From Delphinapterus leucas (taxonomy: Eukaryota; Chordata; Mammalia; Artiodactyla; Monodontidae): 64,000 bases of DNA. Below the pieces are notes generated by a model that saw only the letters and a list, made by a program, of their open reading frames with translations, was not told the origin of the DNA and did not search any database. Numbering within the stretch: the first letter of the stretch is position 1; each line of letters begins with the position of its first letter. This document shows positions 58,868-64,000 of the stretch, in pieces. The position numbers were made by a program, and so were the translations under genes. The stretch spans positions 19,162,220-19,226,219 of the forward strand of contig NW_022098048.1 of assembly GCF_002288925.2 (NCBI RefSeq), read 5' to 3'.

Positions 58868-59262
58868 GTCAGAAAGAGAAACACAAATATCATATGGTAT
58901 CACTTATATGTGGAATCTAATAAAATGATACAAGTGAACTTATTTAAAAAGTAGAAACAGACTCATAGACATAGAAAACAAATTTATGGTTACCAAAGGA
59001 GAAACATGGCAGGGGGGATATATTGAGAATTTGGGATTGACATGTACACACTGCTATATTTAAAATAGATAACCAACAAGGATGTACTGTATAGCACAGG
59101 GAACTCTGCTCAATATTCTGTAATAATCTAAATGGGAAAAGAATTTGAAAAAGAATAGATACACGTATATGTATAACAATCATTTTGCCATACACCTGAA
59201 ACTAACAGAACATTGTAAATCAACTATAGTCCAATATAATATAATTTTTTTTTTAAAGAAGA
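58868..59262 (+). mobile_element. 5'-truncated L1 3'UTR
   Basis: CAGAAAGAGAAACACAAATA, then GTACTGTATAGCACAGGGAA and CCTGAAACTAACAGAACATT, on the plus strand. Ends in a T-rich run rather than a clean A tail, so the 3' end has been altered. Confidence 0.9.
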
Positions 59263-59278
59263 TGTTGGGGGTAGGAGT

Positions 59279-59564
59279 TAATTAATTAATTAATTAATTT
59301 TTTTCTGTGTTGGGTCTTCGTTTCTGTGCGAGGGCTTTCTCTAGTTGTGGCAAGCGGGGGCCACTCTTCATTGCGGTGTGCGGGCCTCTCACTATCGCGG
59401 CCTCTCTTGTTGCGGAGCACAGGCTCCAGATGCGCAGGCTCAGTAGTTGTGGCTCACGGGCCTAGTTGCTCCGCGGCATGTGGGATCCTCCCAGACCAGG
59501 GCTCGAACCCGTGTCCCCTGCATTAGCAGGCAGATTCTCAACCACTGCGCCACCAGGGAAGCCC
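59279..59564 (-). mobile_element. CHR-type tRNA SINE, long form
   Basis: On the plus strand the tail is first (TTAATTAATTAATTAATT, then GTGTTGGGTCTTCGTTTCTG) and the head last (GCGCCACCAGGGAAGCCC). The tRNA-like region is AGGGCTCGAACCCGTGTCCC. It carries mixed features of long and short forms. Confidence 0.92.
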
Positions 59565-59579
59565 AAAAATTTTTTTAAA

Positions 59580-60165
59580 ATAAGTATACTTACACGTACA
59601 TCTTTTTTACAAAAAAATGTAGACTATGTTTTTGCACAAATGTGAGTAAATCTGTAAGGTACATTTGCAGAAGTGAAATACTGGGCTCTAAATTATATGC
59701 CTTTTCAGTTTTAATAGGACCAAATTCTCACCTTCAAAGTTGTGTTTATTAGCATTCCAACCATCGGCCCATGGGAGAAGCTCGTACCATCTCCTACCGT
59801 GTGTCACAGAATCTTCAGAGCTTTGCCAAATGCATGGGAAAAACATATCTGGTCATTTCAATTTGTATGTCTTTCATTTCAAAATGAGGCTCTAAATTTC
59901 CCTTTTTTTCTTGATGAGTCTGGCTAATGGTTTATCAATTTTGTTTACATTTTCAAAGAACCAGCTTTGAGTTTCATTGATCTATTCTATTGTTTTCTTC
60001 ATCTCTATTTCATTTATTTCTGCTCTGATCTTTATGATTTCTTTTCTTCTACTAACTTTGGGTTTTGTTTGTTCTTCTTTCTCTAGTTGCTTTAGGTTCT
60101 AAATTTCCTTTTAATGCCTCTATAGTCTACTTTCTTTCCCCTTTTGTTTTTTGAGTAGTGCAAAT
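59580..60165 (-). mobile_element. Old L1M ORF2 C-terminal part, interrupted
   Basis: TAAATCTGTAAGGTACATTT, then GCAGAAGTGAAATACTGGGC and ATGTCTTTCATTTCAAAATG follow old L1M in reverse. It is split at 59,902-60,097 by a fragment from another, younger L1. Confidence 0.6.
59902..60097 (-). mobile_element. Internal L1 ORF2 fragment with target duplication
   Basis: The plus-strand phrases TTTTTTTCTTGATGAGTCTG to CTTTCTCTAGTTGCTTTAGG match the middle of L1 ORF2 (compare 8,427-8,613 in the L1 at 5,219). Neither the L1 3' end nor the 5' end is present. TCTAAATTTCC occurs on both sides (59,891-59,901 and 60,098-60,108). The left end coincides with an A-rich run of L1 RNA (minus strand AAGAAAAAAAG). 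Confidence 0.8.
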
Positions 60166-60167
60166 TT

Positions 60168-60335
60168 TACTCAAAGTGTTGACCCCAGACCAGCAGCATT
60201 GGCATTACCTGGGAGCTTGTTAGAAGTGCAGAATCTCATGCCCTACCCCAGACCTGCCTGAACCAGAGGCTGCATTATATAAGATCCCAGGTAATTCCTA
60301 AGTACATTACATTTGAGGAGCACCATTACAGATAT
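60168..60335 (+). mobile_element. MER5A hAT DNA transposon
   Basis: CTCAAAGTGTTGACCCCAGA, then CAGCAGCATTGGCATTACCT, GGGAGCTTGTTAGAAGTGCA and a GAGGAGCACCATTAC end match MER5A in plus orientation. It is non-autonomous and old. Confidence 0.88.
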
Positions 60336-60886
60336 TCTCCCCTGGCCGTGATCTAGAACTATTTCCAAGTTTAAAAACTTTCAAGGGGTTCAACTTGTTT
60401 TGTGTGAAACGATTCTGTTGTGCTTGGCTATGAAGTGGTTACTGTCACCACCACGGTTTGACTGTCAGAACCTTGTGCAGTCCCCCCCCAACCCTCCCCC
60501 TCCCCCAGGTCTAGACAGCCTCTTTATAACTTGTACCACTGTCACCTCTCTACATGTCACTTCTTTATTAATGGGGTATATGCAGCTGATGATTTAAGAA
60601 AAGTGTGCATCAAAATGTTACCATCAACTGGTTAATGCCCTCTCTATTCATCACCTCCAGTTAATCAGAATTTAAACATCCTGGGCTCAGAAAAGTCCAT
60701 TTCTAGATGTGAATATAGTGCTCAATAAGAAAGAACAATTAAAAAAAATAAGAAAGAAAGAACAATTTTCCTAATTCTGTAAAACAGATATCATTGCCCC
60801 TGTTCATGCAAGTAAAGTACTCCCTGCTTTTTGGTAAAGTATCGCCTTACAAAACAGACTAACTACAGTAAGAAGGACCCTTCTGC
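60336..60886. other. Unassigned non-coding stretch
   Basis: Contains a short C-rich run at about 60,481-60,508 and a simple AAAGAAAGAA run near 60,750. No gene recognised. Confidence 0.4.
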
Positions 60887-61049
60887 ATTAGTTTGCCAGG
60901 GTTGCTGTAACAAAGGACCATGGACTGGGGAGCTGAAACAGTACACATGTATTTTCTCATAGCTCTGTAGCCAAGGAGTACAAGTTCAAGGTGTCAGTAG
61001 AATTGATTTCTTCTGAGGCTTCTCTTCTTGGCATATAGATGGCCATCTT
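60887..61049 (-). mobile_element. MaLR LTR (MLT1-like), first half
   Basis: TTAGTTTGCCAGGGTTGCTG, then GTTCAAGGTGTCAGTAGAAT and CTTGGCATATAGATGGCCAT follow the reverse of an MLT1-type LTR. The LTR continues at 62,348 after an inserted L1. Confidence 0.85.
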
Positions 61050-62347
61050 TTTTGTTTTTTCTTTTATATTTAAAACACTTTTCTAATTGTGGTAAGACAT
61101 TTCACATGCAATCTACCCTCTTGATGAATTTCTAAGTACACAATACAGTATTATTAATGACAGGTACAAGTTGTGTACAGACCTCTAGAACTTGTTCACC
61201 TTCCAAAACTGAAACTATTATATATATTCACTGAATAGCAACTCCTCAATTCCTTTTCCCCATTGCCCTTGGCAATCACTATCCTACTTGGCTTCTGAGT
61301 TTGACTATTTTAGATACCTCATCCAAGTGAAATGATACAGTATTTAACCTCTGTGATTGACTTATTTCACTAGTTTAATGTCCTCCAGATTCATCTGTGT
61401 TTTTGTATTTAGCAGGATTTCCTTTTTAAAGGCTGCATAATATTCCACTGCATGTATATATCACAGTTTCTTTGTTCATTCATCCTTGGGTGGACATTTA
61501 AGTTGTTTCCATATCTTGACTATTGTGAATAATGTTACAATGATCATGGGAGTGAAAATATCTCTTCCAGAAACTGATTTCAATTCTTTTGGATACATAC
61601 CCAGAAGTGGAATTGCTGGATCATTTGGTAATTTTATTTTGAAATTTTTTGAGGAACATCCGTACTGTTTTCTGTAGCAGCTGCACCATTTTACATTCCC
61701 ACCAACAGTGTTCAAGAGCTTCAGTTTCTCCACATCCTCACTCACACTTTCTTTCTTTTGATTTTTGGTAATAGTCGTCCTAACAGGTATGAGGTGACAT
61801 CACATTGTGGTTTTGATTTGTATTCCCCTAATGACTAGTGATGTTGACCATCTTTTTATATATTGTACTTTATACTATGTTTAATGCTTAATACTATTCT
61901 TCATGTTTGTTGGCTATTTTGTATCTTCTTTGAAAAATGTCTATTCAAGTGTTTTTGCCCATTTTTAATGTTTCTTTGCTTTTTTTGCTATTGAGTTATA
62001 AGAATTTCTTATATCTTTTGGATATTAACCCTTTATCAGGTGGATTGTTTTCATTTATTTTCTCCCATTCTGTAAGTCGCCTTTTCACTCTGTTGATTGT
62101 TTCCTTTGCTGTGTAAAAGTTTTTTAATTTGATGTAGTTCAACTTGTGTATTTTTGCCTTTGTTGTTGATGTTTTGGGGGTCATATCCAAGAAACTGTTG
62201 CTAACATTAATGTCATGAAGCTTTTCCCCTGTTTTTTCTTCTAGGAATTTTATAGTTTCAGGTCTCATGTTTAGGCCTTTAATTAAAGAGTTGATTTTTG
62301 TGTATGATATAAGATGAGGGTCCAATTTCATTATTTTGCATGAGGAT
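61050..62347 (-). mobile_element. L1M inserted into the MaLR LTR
   Basis: A 1.3-kb 5'-truncated L1 on the minus strand, with T-rich sequence at its left end. The ORF2 C-terminal frame is open in pieces at 61,476-61,745 ([14 protein letters not shown]) and 61,996-62,331. The target duplication TAGATGGCCATCTT (61,036-61,049) and TAGATGGTCATCTT (62,348-62,361) flanks it. It is fairly diverged, so the insertion is old but younger than the LTR. Confidence 0.92.
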
Positions 62348-62560
62348 TAGATGGTCATCTTCTCCCTGTGTTTTCACATGAGTCTTCCCGCTGAACCAAT
62401 CTGTCTCCAATATCCTCTTCTTATAAGAACACTAGTCATATTAGATTAGGACCCATTGTAATAACTTCCTTTTAGCGTAATTACCTCTTTAAAGACCCTG
62501 TCTCCAAAACAGTCACATTATGAGGTATTGGGAGGATAGGACACAACTCAACCCCTAACA
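62348..62560 (-). mobile_element. MaLR LTR (MLT1-like), second half
   Basis: TAGTCATATTAGATTAGGAC, then AATTACCTCTTTAAAGACCC and TGAGGTATTGGGAGGATAGG continue the LTR begun at 60,887, ending near CTCAACCCCTAACA. Confidence 0.87.
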
Positions 62561-63045
62561 CCTTCCAAATAAAATGTCTTGATTTCAAGACTAAGGATGT
62601 GATGACTGGCTTTTGTGGTTTTAGTGAATATAAATACTATTAAAGTATTTTAGAGAAAATATACAGTGGAAAGCAGCACATTGTATGAATTTAGGTAAGT
62701 TACCTCAATTCCCCATGCTCCATTCTTTTCTGTGTATAAACCAGGAAACAAATGTATTCCCTATTCTCTCCAAGCTTTTCCAAGAGACCACAAAATTTCA
62801 GTCTTTAAAAATGACTTTTCCTGTCTTCAAAAGCTTGTATTTATTCTCTTCCTGTGGTCTTCATTGCAGCGCAGCTATTTCCAAATTGCTGTCTAATGAT
62901 TAAATGCTCACAGCGGCCCCAGGGTGTGGAGGGCGAAGCAGTATCTGTCTCCACTTCGCTGCTGAGGCAGTCAGTTTACAAGGAGGTTAAGGAAGTTTAT
63001 AACATTTCCAAAGTTACAGGTAATAAATTGTGGCTTTAAAAATAG
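62561..63045. other. Unassigned non-coding stretch
   Basis: Frames of 72 and 61 codons are present but unrecognised. No repeat family assigned. Confidence 0.4.
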
Positions 63046-64000
63046 AATCAATTTTACTATCACATCAAAAAGAATAAAATACCTGGGAAAAGACCTGTAC
63101 TCTGAAAACTATAATGTGCTGATGAAAGGAATTGAAGACAACACAAACAGATGGAAAGATATACCATATTCTTGGATTGGGAGAATCAATACTGTTAAAA
63201 TGATTATACTACCCAAGGCAATCTACAGATTCAATGCAATCCCTAGCAAATTACCAATGGCATTTTTCACAGAACTAGAACAAAAAATTGTAAAATTTGT
63301 ATGGTAACATAAAAGACCCTGAAGAGCCAAACCAATCTTGAGAAAGAAGAACAGAGTTGGAGGAATCACACTCCCTGACTACAGGGACACTATAAAACTA
63401 CTAGAGGAAAACATAGGCAGAACACTCTTTGACATAAATTGCAGTAATACTTTTTTGGATCCATCTCCTAGAGTAATGAAAATAAAAGCAAAACTAAACA
63501 AATGGGACCTAATTAAACTTAAAAGCTTTTGTACAGCAAGGGAAACCATAAACAAAACAAAAAGACAGCCTACGGACTAGGAGAAAATATTTATAAATGA
63601 TGTTACTGACAGGGCTTAATCTCCAAAATATACAAATGGTTCATACAGCTTAATAATAGAAAAACAAATAATCCAATCAAAAAATGGGCAAAGACCTAAA
63701 TAGACATTTCTCCAAAGAAGATATACAGATTACCAACAAACGCATAAAAAGATGCTCAATATCACTAATTATTAGAGAAATGCAAATCAAAACTACAATG
63801 AGGTGTCACCTCACACCGGTCAGAATGGCCATCATCAAAAAGTCTACAAACAATAATGCTGGAGAGGGTGTGTAGAAAAAGCAACCCTTCTACACTGTTG
63901 GTGGGAATGTAAATTGGTGCAGCCGCTATGGAGAACAGTATGGAGTTTCCTTAAAAAACTAAAAATAGAGCTACCATATGATCAAGCAATCCCACACCTG
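63046..64000 (+). mobile_element. L1 ORF2 3' part, runs off the window edge
   Basis: Plus-strand L1. Open pieces: 63,116-63,307 ([20 protein letters not shown]), 63,338-63,580 and 63,684-63,875. Within the second piece, LPDYR is followed at once by [14 protein letters not shown], whereas intact L1 ORF2 has about 110 residues between these motifs. This is an in-frame internal deletion of roughly 0.33 kb at about 63,380. The 3' end lies beyond the window. Confidence 0.9.

Overview
This window looks like non-coding mammalian DNA, almost certainly from a cetacean. The clearest sign is repeated copies of a tRNA-derived SINE that begins GGGCTTCCCTGGTGGC. Some copies end in a short form (GTGAGAGGCCCGCGTAC plus poly-A) and others in a long form (CAGCCAAAAATAAATAAAT). 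This is the CHR-type SINE of whales, hippos and ruminants, and the abundance of the short form points to whales or dolphins. The L1 copies are of artiodactyl/cetacean type, and no ruminant BovB or Bov-tA element was noticed. I recognise no host protein-coding exon, functional RNA gene or CpG island. Every reading frame of convincing identity belongs to a dead L1 retrotransposon.

Layout. 1-4,950: unassigned sequence with ancient repeat fragments, an old L1M on the minus strand with a (TA)n tract, a 49-bp tandem duplication and two young SINEs in opposite orientation. 4,950-18,145: one L1 nest. An old minus-strand L1M is split by two near-full-length younger minus-strand L1s (5.2-10.8 kb and 12.2-18.0 kb), and the first of these carries a still younger SINE. 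18-35 kb: MIR, L2, MER5, MaLR LTR and old L1M pieces, a long-form SINE, a poly-T-only insertion and an assembly gap inside a SINE. 35-49 kb: several 5'-truncated L1 3' ends on both strands, a MaLR LTR, one end of a mariner-like transposon, MIRs and a long old plus-strand L1. 49-53 kb: an old plus-strand L1M that has taken up a retroposed 5S rRNA pseudogene, three SINEs (one lacking its promoter boxes) and a solo ERV LTR. 53-64 kb: ancient repeats, a SINE, an internal L1 ORF2 fragment with its own target duplication, a MaLR LTR split by an L1, and a plus-strand L1 running off the right edge.

The elements do not form a working system. What the window offers is a readable record of L1-machinery events: duplicated targets, nested insertions, a retroposed structural RNA, a tail-only insertion and an internally primed fragment. 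Repeat families were named from remembered consensus features, so family assignments are firm and subfamily names are not. Boundaries are good to a few bases where a target duplication is quoted and to tens of bases elsewhere. I found no undescribed biological system.
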